This document shows positions 43,313-52,876 of a stretch of DNA of 64,000 bases, in pieces. Source of the DNA: RGIG6165 sp045538835 (lineage in GTDB: Bacteria > Bacillota > Clostridia > Oscillospirales > Feifaniaceae); assembly GCA_045538835.1 (NCBI GenBank), contig JAZQEF010000018.1, positions 124,001-188,000 on the forward strand, read 5' to 3'. Every line of letters begins with the position of its first letter. Position 1 is the first letter of the stretch. A program made the translations under genes and the position numbers. The notes under the pieces were generated by a model, which saw nothing but the letters and a program-made list of their open reading frames with translations, was not told the origin of the DNA and made no database searches.

Positions 43313-43516
43313 TTATTGTTCCTTGATGATGACTCTTTCGTTGTAAACATCGTCGCTTGCAAGAATAACGGGACGTTCTGTAAGCTGAACTTTATCAGCC
43401 TCAGCCTCGTTTTGTATTTCTCTTGCTCTTTTAGCAATACCGATAACAAGAGAGTATCTTGTTATGCCTGTTCCCTCGTATTTTTCAAGAAGTGATGTGA
43501 GTGTAGGTTTTTTCAT
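43313..43516 (-). CDS. rpoZ: DNA-directed RNA polymerase omega subunit
   Basis: A 67-aa omega subunit. The core RYSLVIGIAKRAREIQNEAEA corresponds to the conserved MLV..AKRARE helix that latches the beta' subunit. In many Firmicutes gmk precedes rpoZ; here a DUF5711-like gene does. priA follows as usual. Confidence 0.92.
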   Translation of the reverse strand: MKKPTLTSLLEKYEGTGITRYSLVIGIAKRAREIQNEAEADKVQLTERPVILASDDVYNERVIIKEQ

Positions 43517-43537
43517 TTTCAGTCCTCCAACTTTATT

Positions 43538-44719
43538 TTAATTAATAATATATACATTACCAGTTTCAAAAACGACAAGTTTGCCGTCTTCGGACGCCAG
43601 TATCTTTTCAGTAGATGCGGCAACTTCCATTTCATCTGTCAGTTCACCGTCATAGTTATAAACTTTCAGGCTTGTATCATCAACCGCAAATACAAAATCG
43701 TCTGTTTTATCATAGCATTGCAGTTCACCGTCAACAGTCACATTGCCCGTTTCCACACCGTATGCATTGAACATATGGATCTGACAAGTCTTACCAACAA
43801 GTTTACCGTCAAGAACTATGACTGAGTTATCATCCTGGGTAATATCATAGTATTTCAGATAGTTATTTTCAACGGAAAGTACCTCTTCAGCCTCTTTTCC
43901 GTCTTTTGACACATAGTAGCCGTTCTGTGTGAGAATATGAGTTCTTCCGCCCGCTTTCATATCAACTGCCAATACAAGACCTTCAACGCCCTCTATTCTC
44001 GACTTAACCTCTTCGGAATTCATATTATATATTTTTACCGACGAAAGTATTTCACCAAATCCGCCGTCATAAACGGCAACGGCAAGTTGTTTTCCGTCAT
44101 TGCTCACATCGGCATCCATTACATATTCGCTCGCCGAGTACACTTTATAAACTTCTTTAAAAGACGAACTGTACACCGTAACGACGGCTCTGTAATTTTT
44201 CTTTTTAGTTATAACAACAAGATGACCGTCTTTAGTAAACTTTGCAGTTATGATACTATCGTCAAACTGCTTATGAAAAACCTCTTTATACGAATTTGTG
44301 ACATAGAGTTCAGTACCGCCGCAATCGTACGCAAGAGTGTATTTGTCGTAGCATTTAAGTATGGGGTTGTTCATGCTCACATCATGTTTGAATTCTGCTT
44401 TTGCGTTGCTGTTGAACATAGTGAGGTCTCTGTTTGTGAGTATCGCTATAAAACCGTCATACCAATCGGCGGGATTTGATGCACTGCTGTCATAACTTAG
44501 TTCGATGTTCTGCGCAGATATGCCCTTGCCAAAAAAGGTATCCACGGTATTGAGCCACTTTTTTATCTCTATCTTATCCCGAAACAGAAATATGACTACT
44601 GCAAGAAGTATCACACATACCGCAAAGACTATTTTGGGAGTGCGTTTCTTCTTTTTGACATTTCTTTTTCCCTCTTTGATGTCTATTATATTATTTTCTT
44701 TAGAGGTCTTATCTTTCAT
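43538..44719 (-). CDS. DUF5711-like membrane-anchored beta-propeller protein
   Basis: A protein of about 393 aa with a basic cytoplasmic head (KRNVKKKKRTPK), one membrane helix (VFAVCVILLAVVIFLF) and an extracellular region of repeated beta-blade-like segments (GTELYVTNSYKEVF, DVSNDGKQLAVAVYDG, KLVVFETGNVYIIN). This looks like a WD/PQQ-type propeller. The family is known in clostridia without a defined function. No clear Shine-Dalgarno fixes the start: ATG at 44719 or at 44743. It overlaps the end of truA. Confidence 0.75.
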   Translation of the reverse strand: MKDKTSKENNIIDIKEGKRNVKKKKRTPKIVFAVCVILLAVVIFLFRDKIEIKKWLNTVDTFFGKGISAQNIELSYDSSASNPADWYDGFIAILTNRDLTMFNSNAKAEFKHDVSMNNPILKCYDKYTLAYDCGGTELYVTNSYKEVFHKQFDDSIITAKFTKDGHLVVITKKKNYRAVVTVYSSSFKEVYKVYSASEYVMDADVSNDGKQLAVAVYDGGFGEILSSVKIYNMNSEEVKSRIEGVEGLVLAVDMKAGGRTHILTQNGYYVSKDGKEAEEVLSVENNYLKYYDITQDDNSVIVLDGKLVGKTCQIHMFNAYGVETGNVTVDGELQCYDKTDDFVFAVDDTSLKVYNYDGELTDEMEVAASTEKILASEDGKLVVFETGNVYIIN

Positions 44720-45473
44720 CTTTAGAAAAAACATCCTTTCCATAGTCTACTTTTGCAAGAAACAGTCCGTGTGCAGGCGCTGTAACTCCTGCCTTTTCCC
44801 TTATCCCCGACGCAATTATATCGGGCAGATCATTTTCATTGATTCTACCGCCGCCTATTTCAGCAAGCGTGCCTGCGATTATCCGCACCATATTGTAGAG
44901 AAAACCGTCAGCAGTAATTCTTATCTGCAAAATGTCACCGCAAAGTTCCACAGAACATTCATATACTGTTCTTACCGTGTCCTGGACAGAACTGCCGCTC
45001 GCCATAAATCCTTTAAAGTCGTGCCTGCCTGCAAAACAGCCTGCCGCCCTTTTCATCTTTTGAACATCTATCGGGAATTTACAGTGCCAGCTGTATCCGC
45101 TTTCAAACGGATTGCCGTGCTTGCCCAAATATATTCGATAAACATAAGTCTTTGAAACAACATCATATCTCGGATGAAAATCTGCACTGCATTCAGCCGC
45201 ATCAATAACTGACAGTTGTTTCGGCAGTACAGTAGCAAGCGCATATGGCATCTTTTCTGTTGCAATATTACCATTAAAAGTCACTTTAGCGACATAACAA
45301 AGTGCATGGACACCAGAATCGGTACGGCTGCACCCCGTGACAGTGACAGGCTCACCAAACAGATGTATGAGCGCATCTTGCAGAGTCTGCTGAACAGTTT
45401 CATCATCTTTCTGTATCTGAAAGCCATGAAATGCGCTTCCGTCATATTGAATTTTCAAAAGCACATTTCTCAT
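44709..45473 (-). CDS. truA: tRNA pseudouridine synthase A
   Basis: A 254-aa enzyme that forms pseudouridine at positions 38-40 of tRNA anticodon stems. The catalytic aspartate lies in CSRTDSGVHAL. The second half has FLYNMVRIIAGTL. It follows ecfT, as in many Firmicutes where ecfA1-ecfA2-ecfT-truA are linked. Confidence 0.96.
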   Translation of the reverse strand: MRNVLLKIQYDGSAFHGFQIQKDDETVQQTLQDALIHLFGEPVTVTGCSRTDSGVHALCYVAKVTFNGNIATEKMPYALATVLPKQLSVIDAAECSADFHPRYDVVSKTYVYRIYLGKHGNPFESGYSWHCKFPIDVQKMKRAAGCFAGRHDFKGFMASGSSVQDTVRTVYECSVELCGDILQIRITADGFLYNMVRIIAGTLAEIGGGRINENDLPDIIASGIREKAGVTAPAHGLFLAKVDYGKDVFSKDER

Positions 45474-45482
45474 AATATATCC

Positions 45483-46283
45483 TTAAAAAACAAATTTGAT
45501 AGCAATTGCCGCCGCCATAAAAGCGACTGCGATAAACGCGCCTATGAAGTCACGGTGTGTAAATCTCGTAACCGTCATCTTCGTTTTGCCGACACCCGAA
45601 TTGTAGCATCTGCATTCCATAGCAAGCGCAAGGTCATCCGCCCTTCTGAATGAGGATATAAACATCGGCACCAATACGGGAACAAGAGCCTTTATTCTTG
45701 TAACAAGATTTCCACTGTCAAAATCTGCGCCCCTTGCACGCTGTGCATTCATTATCTTTTCAGTTTCCTCGACAAGTGTGGGAATAAAACGAAGTGCGAT
45801 AGTAGTCATCATTGCAAGTTCATGCACAGGAAGTTTTATCTTCTTTAAAGGCGCAAGCAGCCTTTCGATAGCATCTGTAAGTTCAAGAGGCGAGGTAGTA
45901 TATGTGAGAAGTGATGTCCCCGCCACGAGAATAATTATCCTGCAGATCATTTTAGCCGCAGCGATAAGCCCTTCCTTTGTGATTTTGAGTATCCATATCT
46001 TGAGCAAAGGCTCGCCCTGTGTGAAGAAGACATTAATAAGTCCGGTAAATACCACAAGGAAAATTATCGGTTTTAAACTTTTAAGAACCGGTTTAAATCC
46101 GATTCCCGACACTGCTATAACAAGCACCAGAAATGCTGCAAGTAATCCAAATCCGATGAAATTGTCCGCGACGAATATTGCAACAATATATGCTATTGCA
46201 ATCAGTATCTTAGTACGCGCATCAAGTCTGTGGATAAACGAATCGCCCTGAAAATACTGACCTATTGTAATATCCTTAAGCAT
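45483..46283 (-). CDS. ecfT: ECF transporter transmembrane protein EcfT
   Basis: A 266-aa membrane protein, the shared scaffold of group II energy-coupling-factor vitamin transporters. It joins the two ATPases to interchangeable S components. The two coupling-helix motifs are visible in ERARG style: NAQRARGADFDSG and FRRADDLALAMECRCY. The ATG at 46283 has GGAGG eight bases upstream and overlaps the ecfA2 stop by 8 bp. No substrate-specific S component is in the window. Confidence 0.95.
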   Translation of the reverse strand: MLKDITIGQYFQGDSFIHRLDARTKILIAIAYIVAIFVADNFIGFGLLAAFLVLVIAVSGIGFKPVLKSLKPIIFLVVFTGLINVFFTQGEPLLKIWILKITKEGLIAAAKMICRIIILVAGTSLLTYTTSPLELTDAIERLLAPLKKIKLPVHELAMMTTIALRFIPTLVEETEKIMNAQRARGADFDSGNLVTRIKALVPVLVPMFISSFRRADDLALAMECRCYNSGVGKTKMTVTRFTHRDFIGAFIAVAFMAAAIAIKFVF

Positions 46284-47139
46284 CTGCACCACCTCCCGAC
46301 AATCTGCCGAGCACTTCGATAGCCTGCTTTACGGTGTAGACCGATGTGGGCACATCAACGCCTCTGCTTTTAAGTTCGATAAAGACCTTTGTTATCTGCG
46401 GAAGATCGAGTCCTGCATCAAGAAGTTCTTTCGAGCGTTCAAACACCTCACGGACTTCTCCATACATCATTTTTTTACCGTGACTGAGGACAAGAACTTT
46501 AGATGCATTCTTTGTAACATCTTCCATACTGTGCGATACAAGAAGCACGGTAGCACCTGTGTCCTCCCTGTACTCACGTACTCTTCCCAGTATCTCATCC
46601 CTGCCCTTGGGATCAAGTCCCGCAGTCGGCTCGTCAAGAATGAATATCTCAGGCCGCATGGCAATGACGCCTGCTATTGCCGCCCTTCGCTTTTCACCGC
46701 CTGAGAGTTCAAACGGTGACTTTTGCAGATACTCTTCCGGCAGTCCCGTTATCTGTGCCGCATAGCGCACCCTTTTCTCTATCTCATCTTCAGACAGTCC
46801 GAGATTCTTCGGACCGAATGCAATATCCTTTTCCACCGTTTCTTCAAACAGTTGATATTCGGGATACTGGAAAACAAGACCGACCTTTTTTCTTAGGCGT
46901 GCAGTTGTTTTTGCATCGTCAAACATATCTTCACCGTATATCTTAAGTGTGCCGCTTGCTGGCTTTATAAGTCCGTCGATAAGCTGCATCAAAGTAGACT
47001 TGCCGCTACCTGTATGACCTATTATTCCTACAAAATCGCCTTTGTCGATTTTTATGTCAAAATTATCAAGTGCAGTCATTTCATACGGTGTTCCGACACC
47101 GTATACATACCTTACTCCACTTGCTTCTATTGCTGTCAA
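46276..47139 (-). CDS. ecfA2: ECF transporter ATPase EcfA2
   Basis: A 287-aa ABC ATPase: Walker A GHTGSGKST (37-45), Q-loop FQYPEYQLFEETV, signature ELSGGEKRRAAIAG, Walker B IFILDEPTAGLD, then a His switch region VLLVSHSMEDV. It pairs with EcfA1 to power vitamin uptake. The start overlaps the ecfA1 stop by 4 bp. Confidence 0.96.
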   Translation of the reverse strand: MTAIEASGVRYVYGVGTPYEMTALDNFDIKIDKGDFVGIIGHTGSGKSTLMQLIDGLIKPASGTLKIYGEDMFDDAKTTARLRKKVGLVFQYPEYQLFEETVEKDIAFGPKNLGLSEDEIEKRVRYAAQITGLPEEYLQKSPFELSGGEKRRAAIAGVIAMRPEIFILDEPTAGLDPKGRDEILGRVREYREDTGATVLLVSHSMEDVTKNASKVLVLSHGKKMMYGEVREVFERSKELLDAGLDLPQITKVFIELKSRGVDVPTSVYTVKQAIEVLGRLSGGGADA

Positions 47140-47975
47140 ATGTCTAACCCTTTCATCTTAATAATTCTGTCTGCACATTCTTTTGCGGTAAGAGGAATAT
47201 CTTCTATCTCCCCGAGCGCTGCCATAAGTTCTGCCGCCTGCGGCACTTCAAGTCCGCACGAGCGTATTATATCAAGCCTGGAAAATACCTCTTTGGGCGT
47301 TCCCTGAAGCCGTATTTTTCCGCTGTCCATTATTATAATCCTGTCACTGCCGATAACCTCGTTCATATAGTGCGTTATGAGTATTATCGTTATGCCAAGT
47401 TGCTTATTGAGCCCGGTTATTATTTTTATAACTTCCGACCGACCGACAGGATCAAGCATTGCTGTAGGTTCGTCAAGCACGATACACTTCGGTGTCATAG
47501 CAAGTATTCCCGCAATTGCAAGACGCTGCTTCTGTCCGCCCGAGAGTTTGTATGAAGCGTGTTTCGCATATGCAGATAATCCCACCGTTGCAAGCGCGCC
47601 GTTAACACGTCTGCGGATCTCATCAGAATGCATCCCAAGATTTTCCGGACCAAATGCCACATCTTCTTCAACAATAGTCGCGACTATCTGATTATCGGGA
47701 TTCTGGAATACCATACCGACTTTTTTTCTTATGTCAAGTATCTTGTCCTCATCAGAAGTATCCATTCCGTCGATATAAACTTTGCCTTCTGTCGGAATAT
47801 ACACACCGTTTAAGTGCTTTGCGAGAGTTGATTTTCCGCTTCCGTTATGACCGAGTATGCTGACAAATTCACCTTCGGCAACCGAAAGGGAGATATCGTC
47901 AAGCACTTTGGTTTCAACATTGTCCTCGCTCACAAAACTAAACGAAACATTCTTACATTCAATGATATTTGCCAT
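47136..47975 (-). CDS. ecfA1: ECF transporter ATPase EcfA1
   Basis: A 279-aa ABC ATPase: Walker A GHNGSGKST, Q-loop FQNPDNQIVATIV, signature KLSGGQKQRLAIAG, Walker B CIVLDEPTAMLD. The ATG at 47975 has GGAG five bases upstream and shares a base with the stop of the upstream methyltransferase (TAATG). A frame beginning at 48011 lies inside that gene. Confidence 0.96.
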   Translation of the reverse strand: MANIIECKNVSFSFVSEDNVETKVLDDISLSVAEGEFVSILGHNGSGKSTLAKHLNGVYIPTEGKVYIDGMDTSDEDKILDIRKKVGMVFQNPDNQIVATIVEEDVAFGPENLGMHSDEIRRRVNGALATVGLSAYAKHASYKLSGGQKQRLAIAGILAMTPKCIVLDEPTAMLDPVGRSEVIKIITGLNKQLGITIILITHYMNEVIGSDRIIIMDSGKIRLQGTPKEVFSRLDIIRSCGLEVPQAAELMAALGEIEDIPLTAKECADRIIKMKGLDI

Positions 47976-48853
47976 TATTTCTCCTTCTGCCATATAGCAG
48001 TTGCACCGCATGGAAGATTTTCTTTATCAAGTGTTACGGGTAATCCTATCTCATCAGCAGTAACATATCCGCCGAATTTAGGTTTTAAAACCTGTCCGAC
48101 AAGATACGACATTACCGATGCCGACAGTCCCGTAGTATATGAATTGAGCATAAAGAAAAGCGGATCGTCCGACATAAGTTCTGCGCATAACTGCACAAGT
48201 TCAAAAAGACTTTCTTCGAGTTTCCATATCTCGCCGCCCGGACCCCTGCCATACGAAGGAGGATCCATAATTATCGCATCATACTTCCTGCCGCGCCTTA
48301 TCTCACGTTCGATAAACTTTTTACAGTCATCCACTATGTATCTTATAGGGGCTTCGGAAAGCCCCGATGTCTTTGCATTTTCCTTTGCCCATGCCACCAT
48401 ACCTTTTGAAGCATCGACGTGGCACACACTTGCACCTGCCGCCGCACAAGCAAGCGTTGCACCGCCCGTATAAGCGAAAAGGTTGAGCACATTTATAGGT
48501 CTTCCTGCATTTGCGATCTTGTCCATACAGAAATTCCAGTTGACTGCCTGTTCGGGAAAAACACCCGTATGTTTAAAACTCATCGGCTTTATGTTGAACA
48601 CAAGTTTGCCGTATGCATTTTTATAAGCAACAGTCCAGCGCTCGGGCAGATCAAAGAACTCCCACTTACCGCCGCCGCTCTTGGAGCGATGATAGTGCGC
48701 ATTCGGAGAAAACCAGCCCAAATGTGTCTTTTCCGTACTCCATATTATCTGAGGATCAGGTCTTACGAGAATATACTTCCCCCATCTTTCAAGTTTTTCA
48801 CCGTCACTCGTATCCAATATTTCTATGTCTTTCCAACCGTCGGCTAATAACAT
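47975..48853 (-). CDS. Class I SAM-dependent methyltransferase, RlmI/RlmK-like
   Basis: A 292-aa protein with NVLNLFAYTGGATLACAAAGA and HVDASK as the SAM-binding motifs and IIMDPPSYGRGPGG as the catalytic DPPSY-type motif of rRNA m5C methyltransferases. It lacks the N-terminal PUA domain of RlmI, so it matches the shorter oxidoreductase-neighbour family of SAM methyltransferases. The rRNA target is inferred. It is the first gene after a sigma-A promoter and leads into ecfA1. Confidence 0.85.
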   Translation of the reverse strand: MLLADGWKDIEILDTSDGEKLERWGKYILVRPDPQIIWSTEKTHLGWFSPNAHYHRSKSGGGKWEFFDLPERWTVAYKNAYGKLVFNIKPMSFKHTGVFPEQAVNWNFCMDKIANAGRPINVLNLFAYTGGATLACAAAGASVCHVDASKGMVAWAKENAKTSGLSEAPIRYIVDDCKKFIEREIRRGRKYDAIIMDPPSYGRGPGGEIWKLEESLFELVQLCAELMSDDPLFFMLNSYTTGLSASVMSYLVGQVLKPKFGGYVTADEIGLPVTLDKENLPCGATAIWQKEK

Positions 48854-48881
48854 AATGCCTCCAAATATATTTTATCAGTTA

Positions 48882-48910
48882 ATTATAGCATTATAAATAT
48901 ATATAGTCAA
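48882..48910 (-). promoter_or_regulatory. Sigma-A promoter of the methyltransferase-ecf-truA run
   Basis: TTGACT (48910-48905), 17-bp spacer, TATAAT (48887-48882), immediately after the pcrA terminator. It may drive many of the genes down to folD. Confidence 0.85.
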
Positions 48911-48943
48911 TTAAAAAGAGGCCACATCTTACGATGTAACCTC
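48911..48943 (-). terminator. Intrinsic terminator of pcrA
   Basis: GAGGTTACATC-GTAA-GATGTGGCCTC (two G-U pairs) followed by TTTTTAA on the minus strand, 14 nt past the pcrA stop. Confidence 0.88.
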
Positions 48944-48956
48944 CTATTTTTTTATT

Positions 48957-51332
48957 TCACACACCGACTTTTTTGAGGTTAGCATAGTTGAACATCAACT
49001 TTTTAGTGCCTACCTTATCAAAATCCACTTCTATGAGAGCATCTGCCGCCATGGGGCGTACAGACACAACAACACCTTCGCCAAATGCTGCATGGGTCAC
49101 TCTGTCCCCCTCTGCAACATCGACTGTTTTTGATGCCGTCTGAGTTTTTTGTGTTATAGCAGTGGCTTTTGTTGCAGTATTCTCAAATCTTTTAAATTCA
49201 CCCCCAAAAGTATTAAAACTGCGGGCGCGGTTTGCAGTTGTATCTTCTGTTTTTCGATTAACGGATTCTGTCAGTTCCTTGGGTATTTCTGTCAAAAAGC
49301 GTGATTCGACGTGATAACCCGGACCGTAGTAACTTCTTCTTACCGTCGCTCTTGTCAGATAGAGCAGTTCTTTTGCTCTTGTTATGGCAACATAGGCAAG
49401 ACGCCTTTCCTCTTCCGTTCCGCCGGGCTCATCAAAACTTCTCTGTGACGGGAACACACCGTCCTCCATACCGCTGCAGAATACTATCGGAAATTCCAGC
49501 CCCTTTGCAGAATGAACGGTCATAAGTGTGACATACTGCCCGTTTTCGGAGAGTTCGTCAAGTTCGCTCGCAAGTGAAACCTCCTGCAAAAATGATATGA
49601 CTGTTGCGTCCTCATTTTGTTCTTCGTAGTTTTCAATATTCGATACAAGTGTTTCTATGTTTTCTGCCCTGTCTCTGCCGTCTTTTTCGTCAAGTTCTTT
49701 TGAGTAGTTAAGATAACCCGTTTCTGCAAGAAGTGTTCTTACAAACGTACCGAGAGAGAGTGTCTCGCTCTTCCCCCGAAGCCCGTCCATCATTGCAGTA
49801 AACGATAAAAGATTTCCTGCAGTTCTTGAGAGTTGAGGATAGTCATTTGCATGTGAAACAACATCATACAAACTTCTGTTTTCAACACGTGCTATTTCTT
49901 CTGCAGTTTCTATGGTAGCAGCACCTATTGCCCTTTTAGGTTCATTTATAATTCGCTTTAAGCGCAGCGAATCATCTTTATTTGCTATAAGCCAGAGATA
50001 TGCAATTACATCCTTTACTTCCTTGCGTTCATAAAATTTCATGCCTGCAAAGATACGGTAAGGAATAGCGCTTTTAAGCATCGATTCTTCAAGCGCCGCA
50101 GACTGTGAATTAGTCCTGTAAAGAACGGCAAAATCCCCATATCCCCTGTCGTTTTCTGCTATAAGGCGCAGTATTTCAGATGCGATATATCTTCCTTCGG
50201 AATATTCATTATCCGCCACATATATCTTTATTTTTTCTCCTTTGCCGTGCTCAGTCCAGAGATTCTTGCCTTTTCTTTCACTGTTATTTTTAATTACAGC
50301 ATTTGCCGCATCAAGAATATGCGAAGTCGAACGGTAATTCTGTTCAAGTTTGATTACTTTTGTATTCTTGAAACACTTCTCAAAACTTAGAATATTTTCG
50401 ATTGTAGCACCTCTGAATTTATAGATACTCTGATCGTCATCTCCTACTACCGTAAGGTTTTTATATCCGCTTGCAATGAGGCTCACAAGACGGTATTGCG
50501 CCTTATTTGTATCCTGATACTCATCAACATAGACATATCTGAATTTTTCTGCGCAGTAACACAGAACATCGTCATCCGTTTCAAGAAGTTTTACTGTCAA
50601 AAGTATCAGATCGTCAAAATCAAGAGCATTAGATTTGCGCAGATTTTCTTCATATGCAAGATATATTTTCGCTATTGTATTAAGTCTGTAATCATTTTTA
50701 ACAGATGATGCAAATTCACCTGCAAAAGTCATATTGTCCTTTGCATTGCTAATGATATTTATAACGCTTCCGACCGGAAATTCCTTATCATCAATATGAA
50801 GTTCCTTCATTATGTCTTTTACAACTTTTTTCTGGTCGTCACCGTCATATATTGTAAAATCGTTTGCATAACCGAGTCTGTCGATAAAACGCCTTAGTAT
50901 TCTCACACATACCGAATGAAACGTTCCTGCCCATATATCCTGCGCGCAGTCGCCTAGTCTTGCAACAAGTCTTTCCTTAAGTTCGTTTGCCGCCTTATTT
51001 GTAAAGGTGATCGCCATTACACCTGACGGATCCGCAGGAGAACTCGAGATTATCTCTCTGATTCTCTGAGCAAATGCCTCATCAGGCTGTTCTGCATAGG
51101 CTTCAAGTAATAACATATCCGCAGGTGATATATCCTTATCGTTATCAAAAAAAGCATTGCCGTATTTTATCGCAAATTCAATCTTATTGACGAGCACAGT
51201 CGTTTTTCCGCTGCCCGCACCCGCAAGAATAAGAAGCGGTCCGTCAACTGTAAAAACCGCCTCTCTCTGCTGTGGATTCAAATGTTTGTATTCATTTATG
51301 AGTATTTTTCTTTTAACTTCGGAAAATGTCAT
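48957..51332 (-). CDS. pcrA: ATP-dependent DNA helicase PcrA/UvrD
   Basis: A 791-aa superfamily 1A 3'-5' helicase for repair and conflict resolution. Motifs: NPQQREAVFTVDGPLLILAG, Walker A GAGSGKTTVLV, YVDEYQDTN, VGDDDQSIYKFRGA, QNYRSTSHIL, and VHSAKGLEFPIVFC. The C-terminus ends in a Tudor-like segment (GDRVTHAAFGEGVVVSV), which in PcrA contacts RNA polymerase. It has its own promoter overlapping the sigF stop and a terminator downstream. The usual partner ligA is absent. Confidence 0.97.
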   Translation of the reverse strand: MTFSEVKRKILINEYKHLNPQQREAVFTVDGPLLILAGAGSGKTTVLVNKIEFAIKYGNAFFDNDKDISPADMLLLEAYAEQPDEAFAQRIREIISSSPADPSGVMAITFTNKAANELKERLVARLGDCAQDIWAGTFHSVCVRILRRFIDRLGYANDFTIYDGDDQKKVVKDIMKELHIDDKEFPVGSVINIISNAKDNMTFAGEFASSVKNDYRLNTIAKIYLAYEENLRKSNALDFDDLILLTVKLLETDDDVLCYCAEKFRYVYVDEYQDTNKAQYRLVSLIASGYKNLTVVGDDDQSIYKFRGATIENILSFEKCFKNTKVIKLEQNYRSTSHILDAANAVIKNNSERKGKNLWTEHGKGEKIKIYVADNEYSEGRYIASEILRLIAENDRGYGDFAVLYRTNSQSAALEESMLKSAIPYRIFAGMKFYERKEVKDVIAYLWLIANKDDSLRLKRIINEPKRAIGAATIETAEEIARVENRSLYDVVSHANDYPQLSRTAGNLLSFTAMMDGLRGKSETLSLGTFVRTLLAETGYLNYSKELDEKDGRDRAENIETLVSNIENYEEQNEDATVISFLQEVSLASELDELSENGQYVTLMTVHSAKGLEFPIVFCSGMEDGVFPSQRSFDEPGGTEEERRLAYVAITRAKELLYLTRATVRRSYYGPGYHVESRFLTEIPKELTESVNRKTEDTTANRARSFNTFGGEFKRFENTATKATAITQKTQTASKTVDVAEGDRVTHAAFGEGVVVSVRPMAADALIEVDFDKVGTKKLMFNYANLKKVGV

Positions 51333-51368
51333 TTTTCTCCCCTATATTAAATGTATATTTACAGAAAA

Positions 51369-51397
51369 ATTATAACATTTTGCCGTTTCTACTTCAA
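51369..51397 (-). promoter_or_regulatory. Sigma-A promoter of pcrA
   Basis: TTGAAG (51397-51392), 17-bp spacer, TATAAT (51374-51369). The -35 overlaps the last codons of sigF. No terminator separates sigF from pcrA. Confidence 0.75.
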
Positions 51398-52087
51398 TAG
51401 CAACTTTAGTTTTTCAATGGCGCCTCTCTCTATTCGCGATACCTGCACTTGAGATATACCGAGTTTTGCCGCCGTCTGACATTGTGTTTCACATCTGAAA
51501 TATCTTTGCAGTATAACCTTTTTTTCACGCGGCGAGAGCGAATTAATAGCCTCCGTAAGCGTTATCTGTTCAAGCAGAGCCTCGGTATTATCAACCCCTA
51601 CAAAATCGGAGAGATTTACGCTGTCATCTTTTGTGTCATACTTTTCATCAAGCGAAATAACGGGCATTGCCGCATTTATCGCTTCAACTGCCTCTTCAAA
51701 TTCAATCCCGCAATACTGCGCAATTTCGGAAATTGTCGGCTCTCGAAGCAGTTTTTTCTCAAGATCATTCTTCGCATAACTGCATTTCGCAGCAGTTTCT
51801 TTAAGTTTCCTGCTGACTTTTACACTTCCCGTGTCCCTGAAATATCTTTTAAGTTCACCCATGATCGCAGGTACTGCATAGGTGGAAAAAGCAAGTCCTT
51901 TTTCCGCATCAAAGTGTTTTATCGCCTTTACAAGTCCCATTGATGCTATCTGTGCAAGATCTTCATAATCCGTACCGCGTCCTGTAAAGCGCCTGGCAGC
52001 CATATGGACAAGCCCCATATTCTCCTGCACCGCTTTGTCCATTGCCGCCGCATCGCCGCTCTGCGCCGCTTTGATAATTTCTGTCAT
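51389..52087 (-). CDS. sigF: Sporulation sigma factor F
   Basis: A 232-aa sigma-70 family factor, the first forespore-specific sigma. Region 2 reads NMGLVHMAARRFTGRGTDYEDLAQIASMGLVKA and region 4 ends QVQVSRIERGAIEKLK. It is held inactive by SpoIIAB until asymmetric division. Membership of the three-gene spoIIA operon separates it from sigma-G. The start overlaps the spoIIAB stop by 4 bp. Confidence 0.97.
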   Translation of the reverse strand: MTEIIKAAQSGDAAAMDKAVQENMGLVHMAARRFTGRGTDYEDLAQIASMGLVKAIKHFDAEKGLAFSTYAVPAIMGELKRYFRDTGSVKVSRKLKETAAKCSYAKNDLEKKLLREPTISEIAQYCGIEFEEAVEAINAAMPVISLDEKYDTKDDSVNLSDFVGVDNTEALLEQITLTEAINSLSPREKKVILQRYFRCETQCQTAAKLGISQVQVSRIERGAIEKLKLLLK

Positions 52088-52509
52088 CTTCTGCTGCCTA
52101 TGTACTTTTTAAGTGTTACCTTTGTGCCTTTTCCCTCTTTTGAAGTTACTCTGACTTTGTCAACAAATGCTTCCATAACAGTAAATCCCATGCCCGAGCG
52201 TTCTTCTGAGGGTGCGGTTGTATAACATGGCTCCATTGCTTTCTTGACATCGGGAATTCCTATCCCCCTGTCTTTTATTGAAATAGTGACTGCATCTCCG
52301 TCTATTTTCAGCGTCATGGTTATCTTGCCTATAGTGTTCGGATATGCATGCACGATACAGTTTGTCACTGCCTCCGACACGGCAGTTTTGATGTCAGCAA
52401 GCTCGTCCACCGTAGGGTCAAGCATAGCCGTAAATGATGCCGCCGTCTGTCTTGCAAACGACTCGTTGACTGAAAGTGATATAAATGTAATTTTTACTTC
52501 GTTTTTCAT
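52084..52509 (-). CDS. spoIIAB: Anti-sigma F factor SpoIIAB
   Basis: A 141-aa GHKL-fold kinase that binds sigma-F and phosphorylates SpoIIAA. The ATP-binding N box is AVSEAVTNCIVHAY, G1 DRGIGIPD and G2 RSGMGFTVME. It overlaps spoIIAA and sigF by 4 bp each, giving tight stoichiometry. Confidence 0.97.
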   Translation of the reverse strand: MKNEVKITFISLSVNESFARQTAASFTAMLDPTVDELADIKTAVSEAVTNCIVHAYPNTIGKITMTLKIDGDAVTISIKDRGIGIPDVKKAMEPCYTTAPSEERSGMGFTVMEAFVDKVRVTSKEGKGTKVTLKKYIGSRR

Positions 52510-52826
52510 ATTTTTGCCTCGCTTTCTATCTGTACAAATGCCTGCGCACCCGACATTCTGAGCATTTTTTCAATACGCATACTGCAGCCGCAGACCGAAA
52601 CTTTTCCGTCATATTTTTTCATAAGTTTGTATCTTCCCATAATAAAGCCAAATCCCGACGAGTCCATAAAATCAAGTTTGGAAAAGTCGATATTAAGTTT
52701 TTCAGGTTTATATTCCCTTATTGCCGCATCTGTCTCTTCTCTTAAAAATATACAGTTGTGATGGTCTATTTCACCGCTTATCCGAACGGTAAGTTCTTTT
52801 CCGATATTTTCTATTGAATACCTCAT
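52506..52826 (-). CDS. spoIIAA: Anti-sigma F factor antagonist SpoIIAA
   Basis: A 106-aa STAS-domain protein. In the unphosphorylated form it displaces sigma-F from SpoIIAB. The phosphorylation site is Ser57 in DFMDSSGFG (residues 52-60). First gene of the spoIIA operon, with a GGGAGG ribosome binding site; a candidate sigma-H promoter and Spo0A box lie upstream. Confidence 0.97.
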   Translation of the reverse strand: MRYSIENIGKELTVRISGEIDHHNCIFLREETDAAIREYKPEKLNIDFSKLDFMDSSGFGFIMGRYKLMKKYDGKVSVCGCSMRIEKMLRMSGAQAFVQIESEAKI

Positions 52827-52842
52827 TTTTACCTCCCTAAAG

Positions 52843-52876
52843 AAAAAAACCTATCAATTCAATGATAGGTTTTTTT
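52843..52876 (-). terminator. Intrinsic terminator between the RCC1 gene and spoIIAA
   Basis: ACCTATCA-TTGAAT-TGATAGGT with seven A before and seven T after, so it is symmetrical and could also work on the plus strand. It ends 16 nt before spoIIAA. Confidence 0.9.
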
